From the NCBI RefSeq assembly GCF_013328345.1, contig NZ_JABULX010000003.1, positions 155,243-219,242 of the forward strand: 64,000 nucleotides of DNA, written 5' to 3'. The position numbers and the translations under genes were made by a program. The notes beneath the pieces are model-generated. The model was not told the origin of the DNA, searched no databases, and saw only the letters and a list, made by a program, of their open reading frames with translations. Below, in pieces: positions 27,939 to 36,329 of this stretch (the stretch's first letter is position 1; each line of letters starts with the position of its first letter). Source of the stretch: Marinifaba aquimaris. GTDB taxonomy: Bacteria > Pseudomonadota > Gammaproteobacteria > Enterobacterales > Alteromonadaceae.

Positions 27939-29108
27939 TCATATTAGCGCTGGTAGTAAGCTATAGGCAGTAAAAACCGCTATTAGCAATAACACTGGCG
28001 CTTTATAAACACGTAAGACTAACAAGCCTGAAATGACCATTAGAATATCCATTATTTGCGTTTGCACAGAAGTGATTGCGTGCGGAATAACTGAGCCGAT
28101 TAACGTCGCAAGTAATAAACCCACTACCGCTGAATTGACGCCTGCTATTGCTGCAGATAATTTAGGTTTAGCCATTAAACTTTGCCAGCTATTGTAAAAA
28201 GCCAAAATCAATAAAAAACCAGGCAAAAATACCGCTATTGTAGCAATAAAAGCACCTGTAAAAGGCGCTTGAGTCATTTGCGCACCGATATAAGTTGCCA
28301 TTGTGAACATTGGCCCAGGTACAGCTTGCGCTGCTGCGTATCCTGTCATGAAAGTCTCTTGACCAATAACAGGAATAACCGTTGGAGCCAACATAGGTAG
28401 TACAACATGGCCTCCACCAAAAACTAAACTACCGGCTTGGAAAAACTGGTTAAATAAAGCCAGCTCTGTTGATTGGTTCGATAACCAAGACACAACTAAA
28501 AGCAGTAGTGCAAAGGCAAGTAAATAGACGCTATTTATTTGTTTAAGTGCATTAGATTGAGCAGCTTCTTGTCTGGGGGATTTATTAAGAAAAGCTGCAC
28601 CCATGATCGCGGCAAATACCAATAATCCAAGTTGCATCATTAAGCTTGGCATGGTTATTAATGCCAGCACAGTGATAAATAGAATAACTTTACTGATCAT
28701 CTGCTGACAAAAGCTCTTACTCATGGTGAGTACTGCATCAGCAATAACCACTATGGCAAATAAAGTTAAACCTGATGCCAGGCTCAGAAATAAAGATTCC
28801 GATATCTGATGACTAAATAAAACTAAAGCCAGCATGAGCAAAAATGAGGGCAGGGTAAAGGCGACAAAAGCAATAATGGCACCGAGTAAACCACCGCGTT
28901 TTAAACCGATAGCAAAGCCTGTTTGACTAGATGCAGGGCCTGGTAGGAATTGGCTTAAAGCAACAAGCTGGGCGTATTCTTTGGCACTTAGCCAGTTGAG
29001 TTTTTCTACAAACGTGCGCTGAAAATACCCTAAATGGGCTGCTGGACCACCAAAACTAATTAAACCCAGTAAAAAGAACTGATTAAAAATACTAAATAAA
29101 TTTTTCAC
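27939..29108 (-). CDS. chrA: ChrA, chromate transporter (CHR family, two-domain form)
   Basis: A 389-residue membrane protein made of two homologous CHR domains. The N-terminal hallmark is SFGGPAAHLGYFQRTFV with LPGPASSQ; the C-terminal one is VFGGGHVVLPMLAP with VPGPMFTMATYIGAQ. Long-chain ChrA proteins export chromate in Pseudomonas and Cupriavidus. Many homologues in environmental genomes have not been tested and may serve other anions. No other chr gene is nearby. Confidence 0.88.
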   Translation of the reverse strand: MKNLFSIFNQFFLLGLISFGGPAAHLGYFQRTFVEKLNWLSAKEYAQLVALSQFLPGPASSQTGFAIGLKRGGLLGAIIAFVAFTLPSFLLMLALVLFSHQISESLFLSLASGLTLFAIVVIADAVLTMSKSFCQQMISKVILFITVLALITMPSLMMQLGLLVFAAIMGAAFLNKSPRQEAAQSNALKQINSVYLLAFALLLLVVSWLSNQSTELALFNQFFQAGSLVFGGGHVVLPMLAPTVIPVIGQETFMTGYAAAQAVPGPMFTMATYIGAQMTQAPFTGAFIATIAVFLPGFLLILAFYNSWQSLMAKPKLSAAIAGVNSAVVGLLLATLIGSVIPHAITSVQTQIMDILMVISGLLVLRVYKAPVLLLIAVFTAYSLLPALI

Positions 29109-29190
29109 GATAAAGCCATTGGCTAAAACAATGACGCCATTATAAGCAGAGTTTATAAAGACGTCATTTTAACTGACTTTACGTGATTAT

Positions 29191-31263
29191 TTATTTCACT
29201 ACAGTGAAATCATGTATCTGAGTAGTAACATCACCAGCTAAATTACTGAGCTGGGTCTTAAGTTTTAACACAGTGCCTGCGGGATATTGGCTAACATCTA
29301 TGTGTGTAGTTAATGGCAGGGTATTATCAAAGGCAATTTTTTCAAATAACTGACCATTAACACTCAAGTATGAAGTCATTTCAAAAATAGGGACTTGTGT
29401 AGGTATTTGGGCGGTCATTTGATATTGGAATATCACTTCACCGCTCAATTCATCGTTGTTGTTATGACTAGTGAGTTTGAACTGATTGACTCGAAGGGGC
29501 TTTATTACTGATGTTGCTTTTAAAATGCGATAACTCAGAGGCGGCACGTGAGCGCTGATTTGGTTCCTTACATTGGTGTTGAACTCTTCATTATTAGCGA
29601 TATCGACATAAGTATTTGCTGTAGCAGCTAATTCAGGTTGGATGATTTGTTCAGAGGTATTAAACAATACTAAGTATTCAACTTTATCGGTTAAGTCGAC
29701 ACGAGAAAAAGCATAAACCCCAGCTTCTTCTTCGGTATCCAATCGATTGATATGAACACCTCTTCTAAGCGCCTTGTGCTGTTTAAAAGTGTTACTCAGG
29801 TTAGCGAATGCTTGATACAAAGGGTGCTCTCTATCGAAGTTATCGTCGGCTGTTGTTTTTTGAGTACCCAATAAGCTTTGGTTGTTATAACTTGGTACCT
29901 TAGAAGGCATCATATCTTGGCGTGATGCCATATCGCCTCCAGTGCCAACAAAGCCTTGTTCATCGCCGTAATAAATCACTGGAATACCACGGCTAAAATA
30001 CATAAGTGCGTGGGCGAGCTTAATTTTAGCAAGTGCGGTTTGTTCGCTTAAAGCGCTAGTGCTTTGAGTGAGAAAGTAGCTAAAACGCCCCATGTCGTGA
30101 TTGCCAACAAAGTTTAAGTTCATATCTGCTCGACTATCACCATCATTGTAATAATCGTCGTTATCAAATAGTTGACTGAGTTTGTTGGTGCCTTTGTTTT
30201 TGACTAATACTTCAGAGGTTGTGCCTTGAAAGCCAAAATCTAAGACAGCAGGCATATTTCCCTCAGTCGTGTAATGGCTCAGTACTTCTACATCTCCACT
30301 GTATACTTCGCCAAAGACATGGAAGTTTGGTATGCCTTGGGCTTTTGCATGAGCCATAATCGCAGGGGTAAAAGCTGCCCAAAATTCTGTGTTAACGTGT
30401 TTGACGGTATCCACACGAAAGCCATCGGGTTTAAACTCGGTGATGATATTACTGAAAATATCAATCATCTCTTTAACAACTTTAGGGTTGTCGGTATCGA
30501 TATCATCTAATCCGGCAAAGTCACCATAAAGTGAATTTTCTCCACTCCAAGTTGAGTCACCTTGGTTGTGATAATACTTAGGGTCATTCAGCCAAGCGGG
30601 TACTTTGATAGCTTTGGCGTGTTTAGGGATAACTACGGTATATGGATTTGTACGTACTTCAGCGCGGCTACGATAAGGGCAGTTGCCACTGTCTAATGAC
30701 CATTTACTGCCATCTGCCCCATGGCATTCTTTAAATTTGATCACATCAGCGGTGTGATTGGTGATGATATCAAAATAGACTTTAATCCCTCGAGTATGTG
30801 CCGCTGAAATTAAATCTTTTAAATCTTGATTGCTACCTAGGTGAGGGTCAATTTCGGTAAAGTCTAATACCCAGTATCCATGATAACCTGTGATCTCACC
30901 TTGTACCGCTTGGTTTCTTAAAATGGGGGTCATCCAAATTGCAGTGACGCCCATGCCTTCCAAATAATCGAGCTTTGCTTCAAGGCCTTTCATATCACCA
31001 CCGTGAAAGTGGCTTTTTTTACTCGGGTCAAACCCACCGTAAGATTCAGGCTTAGCTGGGTTGCCTAAATCATTGCTGGTATCGCCATTGTAAAAGCGAT
31101 CGGGCATAACAAAATAAAATACGTCATCACGGACGTCTCGAGTGAGGTAGTTATTATCGTATTGGCTATCAACGGAGGTAGATTCAGAGTTAATGGGCTG
31201 TTGTGATGTACAAGCTAGCGACACAAATGCAGCTAAGCTAGCGACCATTAATTGTTTTAGCAT
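29191..31263 (-). CDS. GH13 family alpha-amylase, exported (probable lipoprotein)
   Basis: A 690-residue glycoside hydrolase. The N-terminus looks like a lipoprotein signal with Cys18 (FVSLACTSQQ; the lipobox is imperfect). The GH13 barrel shows region I DIITNH, the nucleophile Asp285 in GFRVDTVKH, the acid/base Glu319 in FGEV, and Asp390 in FVGNHD; a calcium-site-like GGDMKGL is near residue 90. Residues 500-590 form an all-beta C domain and a further beta-rich segment follows. Activity on alpha-1,4-glucans outside the cytoplasm is expected, but the product specificity (amylase, cyclomaltodextrinase, CGTase-like) cannot be set. A LacI-type operator candidate lies 70 bp upstream. Confidence 0.9.
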   Translation of the reverse strand: MLKQLMVASLAAFVSLACTSQQPINSESTSVDSQYDNNYLTRDVRDDVFYFVMPDRFYNGDTSNDLGNPAKPESYGGFDPSKKSHFHGGDMKGLEAKLDYLEGMGVTAIWMTPILRNQAVQGEITGYHGYWVLDFTEIDPHLGSNQDLKDLISAAHTRGIKVYFDIITNHTADVIKFKECHGADGSKWSLDSGNCPYRSRAEVRTNPYTVVIPKHAKAIKVPAWLNDPKYYHNQGDSTWSGENSLYGDFAGLDDIDTDNPKVVKEMIDIFSNIITEFKPDGFRVDTVKHVNTEFWAAFTPAIMAHAKAQGIPNFHVFGEVYSGDVEVLSHYTTEGNMPAVLDFGFQGTTSEVLVKNKGTNKLSQLFDNDDYYNDGDSRADMNLNFVGNHDMGRFSYFLTQSTSALSEQTALAKIKLAHALMYFSRGIPVIYYGDEQGFVGTGGDMASRQDMMPSKVPSYNNQSLLGTQKTTADDNFDREHPLYQAFANLSNTFKQHKALRRGVHINRLDTEEEAGVYAFSRVDLTDKVEYLVLFNTSEQIIQPELAATANTYVDIANNEEFNTNVRNQISAHVPPLSYRILKATSVIKPLRVNQFKLTSHNNNDELSGEVIFQYQMTAQIPTQVPIFEMTSYLSVNGQLFEKIAFDNTLPLTTHIDVSQYPAGTVLKLKTQLSNLAGDVTTQIHDFTVVK

Positions 31264-31332
31264 GATTGGCTCAACTCTATGAATTTGATTACGTTTTAAC
31301 TATAACCAAATTCACCAAACTAAGCCTTCTCA

Positions 31333-31346
31333 TGCAAACGTATGCA
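31333..31346. promoter_or_regulatory. Candidate LacI-family operator upstream of the amylase gene
   Basis: TGCAAACGTATGCA is a 14-bp near-palindrome (12 of 14 positions symmetric) with a central CG, the usual shape of LacI/GalR-family operators. It sits in the 98-bp gap between glnE and the amylase gene, about 70 bp before the amylase ATG. Maltose/starch genes in related bacteria are often controlled by such regulators. No lacI-type gene is in the window. Confidence 0.45.
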
Positions 31347-31361
31347 ATAAAATTTTCTACT

Positions 31362-34295
31362 TTACTGCTGGGGTGATTCGACTAATAACTCATGCCAAAG
31401 TGCACTGATAGCAGAGCGCAACTCAGTGAAATCATCGGCTTGTGTCATCACAGATTCTCCTGCAAGTACTAAACGGTGGCCTCGGTTTCTGTACTTCAAG
31501 TAGGCATCAATGAGCTTTTGCAACGTAGAGGCTTCGATAATATTACGTGCTACGAGCGTTTCGAGAATGCGCACATTATCAGACCACTCTGTTAGTTCTG
31601 GATGTTTTGCGCTATAAGCCAGTACGAGGAACTGAGTTATAAACTCAATATCGGCAATACCACCAGCATCTTGCTTGATATCAAAAATTTCTTCATTGCC
31701 TTTGGCCAGATGTTGACGCATTTTTTCACGCATTTCACGTACATCTTTTTGCAGTACTTCGCGATCACGTGCAGTACTTAAAATATTGTGTCGGACTTTG
31801 TTCAATTCAGCAATCAAGTCGCGATCACCTAAGATAGCTCTAGCCCTAACGAGTGCCTGGTGTTCCCATGTCCAGGCTTCTTTCGCTTGATACTCGGCAA
31901 AGCCATTGAGTGATGCGACCATTAACCCTGAATTACCTGATGGCCGTAAACGCGTATCCACTTCGTATAACGTACCCGAGTGCATTCTGGTTTCAAAGAT
32001 GTGGATAATGCGTTGGGCAAAACGCATATAAAATTGTTGAGTGGCAATTTCTCTTTGTTTAACTCTGCTTTGTCCACACGCAACCGTCATTCCATTGATA
32101 TCTTGGTTGTGAACAAACACCATATCTAAATCACTGCCGTAGCCCAGTTCCCAGCCACCTAACTTGCCATAACCTAAAATAGCAAAGCCTTTGTCGTTAC
32201 TATCCACTAAGCCTTGAGGTACACCGTGTTTATTGGTGACCTGATGCCAAGCAATATTCACAACTTGCTCTAGTATGGCTTCTGCTAGCCAAGTTAAGTG
32301 ATCACTTACTTTCATTACAGGCAATGCACCAGTGATATCACCTGCAGCAATCCTAAGTTGTTGGGCATTTTTAAATTGTCGCAAAATCTCCATTTGCGTT
32401 TCTAAGTCTTCTTCATCAACGCGTAACAAACGCTGCCTTAATTCATCGGCGTATTGCGCCTTGGGATAAATGCGATAAAGCTGATTGGGGTCGATAAGCT
32501 CATCCAACAGCATAGGGTAAGTACAAAGCTGTTGATGGATCCAAGGGCTCGACGATAATAGTGTCAGCAGTTGTTCGCGAGCTGCTGCATTTTCTTGTAG
32601 CAATTCAAGATAGGCAGTGCGGCTAGCAATTTTGGCAATTAACTCGGTAACACGTTGGATTAGTAACTGTGCTTGAGGCTGATTCAAGAGGGCATCAATC
32701 AGCATTGGCATTAACTTGGTTAAGACCTCTTGCCCCCGTGGGCCGACGCGACGTTTGGTTAGCTCAAACTTAAATTGGCTAATTTGTTGCTCAATGAACA
32801 CGGCATCAAGCTCTGGGTGCTCCATTTCGATGTGTTCAATAATGGCTTCACTCGTTAAGCCATCTAGCCAGTAATCAAACTTGAGTTCGCTTGCGGCTTG
32901 CTCTTCTGGCAGGCTAATTAACTCGCCAAAAGCTAAATGCACTTTGTGATGCCAATCTTGCAGTGCCTGATAAAAGCTCGACCAATCTTGATAACCCATC
33001 AAAAACGCCAGACGTGTTTGGTTGATTTCGTTATCGGGTAGCGTTTGTGTTTGCTCGTCGTTGATTTCTTGCAGTATGTGCTCTACTTTGCGCAAAAATA
33101 GATAAGCGTGTCGTAAATCTTGGTAAGTATCGTGGCTAAACTCAGCCAATATGTTTAACTGCGTCATCGCTTCTCGAGTCGAGCGCAGACGTAACCTTTG
33201 TTCTCGCCCGCCGCGAATAAGCTGAAACGTTTGGGTGATAAACTCAACTTCTCTTATCCCGCCGGCACCGAGCTTAATGTTATTTTTCAGCCCTTTGCGT
33301 TTTACTTCTTGGCTGATCAACTTTTTCATTTTCCTAAACGACTCTAAAGCAGAGAAGTCGATGTATTTGCGATAAACAAAAGGCCTAAATAGTTGATAAA
33401 GCTCATTAACAGCAGCGTGTTGACGGTGCTCAGGTGCGGTGATCACCTTAGCCTTCAGCATTGCGTAACGCTCCCAATCACGCCCTTGTGTTTGGTAATA
33501 ATCTTCTAACATGGCAAAACTCATGGCCATTGGGCCTGAATCGCCATACGGACGCAAACGCATATCGACGCGATAAACATAGCCATCGGCGGTGATGTTA
33601 TTTAAGCTGTTGATCAGCTTTCGCCCCAATCGTATAAAGTACTCTTGGTTATCTAAACTTTTGCGGCCGCCTTGGGTTTCGCCGCGTTCTGGATAGCAAA
33701 ATATTAAGTCGATATCTGATGAGAAATTAAGTTCTCCGCCGCCTAATTTACCCATGCCTAATATAAGTAAAGGTTGCTCATTGCCATCGCAATCTAGGGG
33801 CGTGCCCCATTGCGCTTGATAGTGTTTTGATAACCAAGTTAGGGCGTAGCTGATACTTAAGTCGGCGAGTGCTGAAATATGACGAAACGATTCATCCATC
33901 GACGCTTCACCTATTAAGTCGCGCCATGCGATTAACATCATTTGCTGACGTCTAAAAATACGCAAGAAACGGTTCAGTTCATCTTCGCTATTAATCGCAG
34001 CGATTCGCTCAGCAAGCGTTTTTTCTATGTTTTCGATGCGATTACTGGCAATATTGTCTTGTGTAACAAGCTCGTATAAATAATCAGTATCTTGCAAACA
34101 GGATCTGGCAATGAAGTCACTAGCAGCAAATTGCCATTTGATTTTATCTTGGAGCGCAGCCGAGAGCGTTGTAAAACGTTCATCTTGTTGAATTAATTTA
34201 GACCAATTAAACTCAGCTTGTTCGGTAAGCAATTCGGGAACATTTTGCCAAGATTGAGATAGAGGTAAGATTTGTCCAAGATCTTGATTAGACAT
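31362..34295 (-). CDS. glnE: GlnE, glutamine synthetase adenylyltransferase/deadenylase
   Basis: A 977-residue bifunctional enzyme with two nucleotidyltransferase domains. The N-terminal (deadenylating) one has GMGKLGGGELNFSSDIDLIF and the C-terminal (adenylylating) one GYGKLGGWELGYGSDLDMVF. It sets glutamine synthetase activity in response to PII and glutamine. The length is close to E. coli GlnE (946 aa). I chose the ATG at 34295 because AAGGAAG lies six bases upstream; an ATG 12 codons earlier has no such site. No glnA or glnB is in the window. Confidence 0.96.
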   Translation of the reverse strand: MSNQDLGQILPLSQSWQNVPELLTEQAEFNWSKLIQQDERFTTLSAALQDKIKWQFAASDFIARSCLQDTDYLYELVTQDNIASNRIENIEKTLAERIAAINSEDELNRFLRIFRRQQMMLIAWRDLIGEASMDESFRHISALADLSISYALTWLSKHYQAQWGTPLDCDGNEQPLLILGMGKLGGGELNFSSDIDLIFCYPERGETQGGRKSLDNQEYFIRLGRKLINSLNNITADGYVYRVDMRLRPYGDSGPMAMSFAMLEDYYQTQGRDWERYAMLKAKVITAPEHRQHAAVNELYQLFRPFVYRKYIDFSALESFRKMKKLISQEVKRKGLKNNIKLGAGGIREVEFITQTFQLIRGGREQRLRLRSTREAMTQLNILAEFSHDTYQDLRHAYLFLRKVEHILQEINDEQTQTLPDNEINQTRLAFLMGYQDWSSFYQALQDWHHKVHLAFGELISLPEEQAASELKFDYWLDGLTSEAIIEHIEMEHPELDAVFIEQQISQFKFELTKRRVGPRGQEVLTKLMPMLIDALLNQPQAQLLIQRVTELIAKIASRTAYLELLQENAAAREQLLTLLSSSPWIHQQLCTYPMLLDELIDPNQLYRIYPKAQYADELRQRLLRVDEEDLETQMEILRQFKNAQQLRIAAGDITGALPVMKVSDHLTWLAEAILEQVVNIAWHQVTNKHGVPQGLVDSNDKGFAILGYGKLGGWELGYGSDLDMVFVHNQDINGMTVACGQSRVKQREIATQQFYMRFAQRIIHIFETRMHSGTLYEVDTRLRPSGNSGLMVASLNGFAEYQAKEAWTWEHQALVRARAILGDRDLIAELNKVRHNILSTARDREVLQKDVREMREKMRQHLAKGNEEIFDIKQDAGGIADIEFITQFLVLAYSAKHPELTEWSDNVRILETLVARNIIEASTLQKLIDAYLKYRNRGHRLVLAGESVMTQADDFTELRSAISALWHELLVESPQQ

Positions 34296-34344
34296 AGCAA
34301 GCTTCCTTAGCGACAATAAGCACTCAACCATAAAGGAGATTGGT

Positions 34345-35325
34345 GTGCCGATAGTACGTTTATTTATTTTGTTCGTCAGTATTATGCTGATATCGGCTTG
34401 TGGTGATCCACTACAAGCGCATATCGATGTGCGAACACAACGTGTTTCAGATCAGTTAACTAACTTACAGCAAGCCCTAGAAAAAGGACAAGTCCGAAAC
34501 GCAACTTTATTACAAGAATATGCTGATTACCTTGTCGAAGATCAACCTAAGCTCAAGCCCATTGCTCAAGCATTAGCACAAGAGGCAACGGTTAATGGCT
34601 CTATGTACAAAGGCTTAGTTGATCGTTTTGTGGTGGCTAAATCTAACCCCAATGCTTTTGTCGATTCTCAAGAGAGGTTAGATGAGCTCGATAATTTATA
34701 TATGGCGAGCCAAACCAGCCTATTTAATGATGCGTTATCTGACCCTGTAAATGTGTTGGCTGATATGAGCCAAGGGGCACTATCACGTGTTAATAGTATT
34801 TCAAGAGAGGCCGCAATTGCAGCCAATGGTGCAAGTGACTTTGGTGTTGGTGAACAGTTAATTGGTAACCCTGCTTACGGCAGCTGGCAGACGGGTAACG
34901 ATGGGTTATCGTTTTGGGAGTGGTACGCTATCTTTGCCATGATAGACATTGTCGATGATATGATCGATCGCAAACGTCGTCCCACCTATTATCACAATTG
35001 GTCACGTGGCCGCAGTTATAGTTACTACCACGACTATGGGCGTGTCCGCTACTCTTCGCCTACACAGTTAAAGAATCAATATAAAACAGAATCTCGGGTT
35101 AAAAAGCAGTTTGGTTCAGGTTCGTTTACCAGTGCCTATAGTAAAACGCGCACCGGTGGTTCAAAAATGTCGGCTGCCAGTCGTACTTCTCAGGCAGCTA
35201 GCAAGCAATTTAGCTCTAATTACTCAAGAACAGGCTCGTCTACGTTTAAGTCGAACTATTCCAATAACTCTAGTTTCAGAAGCAATAAAGGCGGCAGCTC
35301 ACGCGGCGGCTTTGGCGGTAAATAA
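34345..35325 (+). CDS. Lipoprotein with Ser/Arg/Gly-rich tail, upstream of DUF350 gene
   Basis: A 326-residue protein of unknown function. It has a lipoprotein signal with lipobox LISAC (Cys19), a helical region (about 20-150), then the hydrophobic aromatic stretch FWEWYAIFAMIDIVDDMIDR near 190-215. A tail of about 110 residues is almost only Ser, Arg, Tyr, Gly, Lys, Asn and Thr and ends GGSSRGGFGGK. The GTG start follows AAGGAGAT. The E. coli yjf operon also encodes a membrane-associated Ser/aromatic-rich protein (YjfM, DUF1190) next to DUF350; this may be a functional counterpart, but I do not see clear homology. It is 24 bp before the DUF350 gene. Confidence 0.7.
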   Translation: MPIVRLFILFVSIMLISACGDPLQAHIDVRTQRVSDQLTNLQQALEKGQVRNATLLQEYADYLVEDQPKLKPIAQALAQEATVNGSMYKGLVDRFVVAKSNPNAFVDSQERLDELDNLYMASQTSLFNDALSDPVNVLADMSQGALSRVNSISREAAIAANGASDFGVGEQLIGNPAYGSWQTGNDGLSFWEWYAIFAMIDIVDDMIDRKRRPTYYHNWSRGRSYSYYHDYGRVRYSSPTQLKNQYKTESRVKKQFGSGSFTSAYSKTRTGGSKMSAASRTSQAASKQFSSNYSRTGSSTFKSNYSNNSSFRSNKGGSSRGGFGGK

Positions 35326-35349
35326 TAAGTAAAAGGATTGATAAAAAAT

Positions 35350-36252
35350 ATGAATAGTTTTAACCCCTTCTTATATATCAGCCCTGAGCTGCTTTCATTA
35401 TTAGCCATTGACTTGTCTATCGCGATTGCTTTGTTATGTGCACTGCGTTTTTTGACGGGCTTATTAATCGGTGTTAACACCAAAGATGAACTCGCTAAAC
35501 GCGATAACTTTGCCTTTGGTATTAGTATGGCAGGTAGCATTGCTGCTGCTGGTATTGTATTAACGGGCGCGGTAACAGGTGAAGCGGCAACCAGTTATGT
35601 GGTCGAGGCCATTGGTGTATTCACCTATGGTGCCATTGGTATCATCTTCATTAAGCTAGGTCGTATTTTACACGACAAAATCGCGCTTAATGAAATCAGC
35701 AAAGTAAAAGAAATCCAACAAGAAAACATTGCCGTCGCTATTGTTGATGCAGCGGCTAGTATTGCAACAGCTATTATTGTTCGCTCGGTATTGATTTGGG
35801 CTGAAGGTTTAGATATTTACACGGGCATTGCTGTGTTATCTGGTTTCTTTGTTGCTCAAGTGATGTTGGTCTTAGTGACGCGACTACGCGAAAGCCATTA
35901 CGCAAAATGTAATCAAGGTGACTCGCTACAAGCTGCATTACAAGGCGGTCAAATTGCAGTAGCGCTCCGTCATGCAGGGCATTTAATCGGGACAGCAATG
36001 GCGGTCACGGCAGCGAGCTATTTCTTAAGTTACGAGCCAACTGCTATTGTGGCTAATTTAGTCGGCTGGTTTGCGATCTCTGTTGTGATGGCATTGTTGA
36101 TGTGGTTATTAACTAAAATAGCGAAAAAGCTTATTTTAGCGGGTATCAATGTCGCTGAAGAAATTGACCAACAAGATAACATTGGCTTAGCTGCGGTAGA
36201 AATGGCTTTAGTCATTGCTATTGCTTTCGTACTTACTGCGCTAATGGCGTAA
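35350..36252 (+). CDS. DUF350 membrane protein (YjfL-like), tandem-duplicated
   Basis: A 300-residue integral membrane protein with about eight hydrophobic helices. DUF350 features appear twice: NTKDELAKRDNFAFGISMAGSIAAAGIVLTG near residue 45, and NVAEEIDQQDNIGLAAVEMALVIAIAFVLTA at the C-terminus. An intermediate copy, ISKVKEIQQENIAVAIVDAA, is near 120. E. coli YjfL is about half as long with one unit, so this is a duplicated form. I chose the ATG at 35350; a TTG four codons upstream overlaps the AAAAGGA ribosome binding site. Function unknown; the family associates with PspA, DUF2491 and polyamine-related enzymes. Confidence 0.82.
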   Translation: MNSFNPFLYISPELLSLLAIDLSIAIALLCALRFLTGLLIGVNTKDELAKRDNFAFGISMAGSIAAAGIVLTGAVTGEAATSYVVEAIGVFTYGAIGIIFIKLGRILHDKIALNEISKVKEIQQENIAVAIVDAAASIATAIIVRSVLIWAEGLDIYTGIAVLSGFFVAQVMLVLVTRLRESHYAKCNQGDSLQAALQGGQIAVALRHAGHLIGTAMAVTAASYFLSYEPTAIVANLVGWFAISVVMALLMWLLTKIAKKLILAGINVAEEIDQQDNIGLAAVEMALVIAIAFVLTALMA

Positions 36253-36263
36253 CGCTCAATCTT

Positions 36264-36291
36264 TCAGCTTCTAACTTTTGTTAGAAGCTGA
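36264..36291 (+). terminator. 12-bp stem-loop between DUF350 and spermidine-synthase-like genes
   Basis: TCAGCTTCTAAC-TTTT-GTTAGAAGCTGA is a perfect 12-bp stem with a 4-nt loop. No T-run follows directly (GCTTACTTCTCTG), so termination would be partial at best. It may tune expression between the two genes or protect the upstream mRNA. Confidence 0.5.
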
Positions 36292-36329
36292 GCTTACTTC
36301 TCTGCTTTACTTTTCCCTGATTATTCCCA

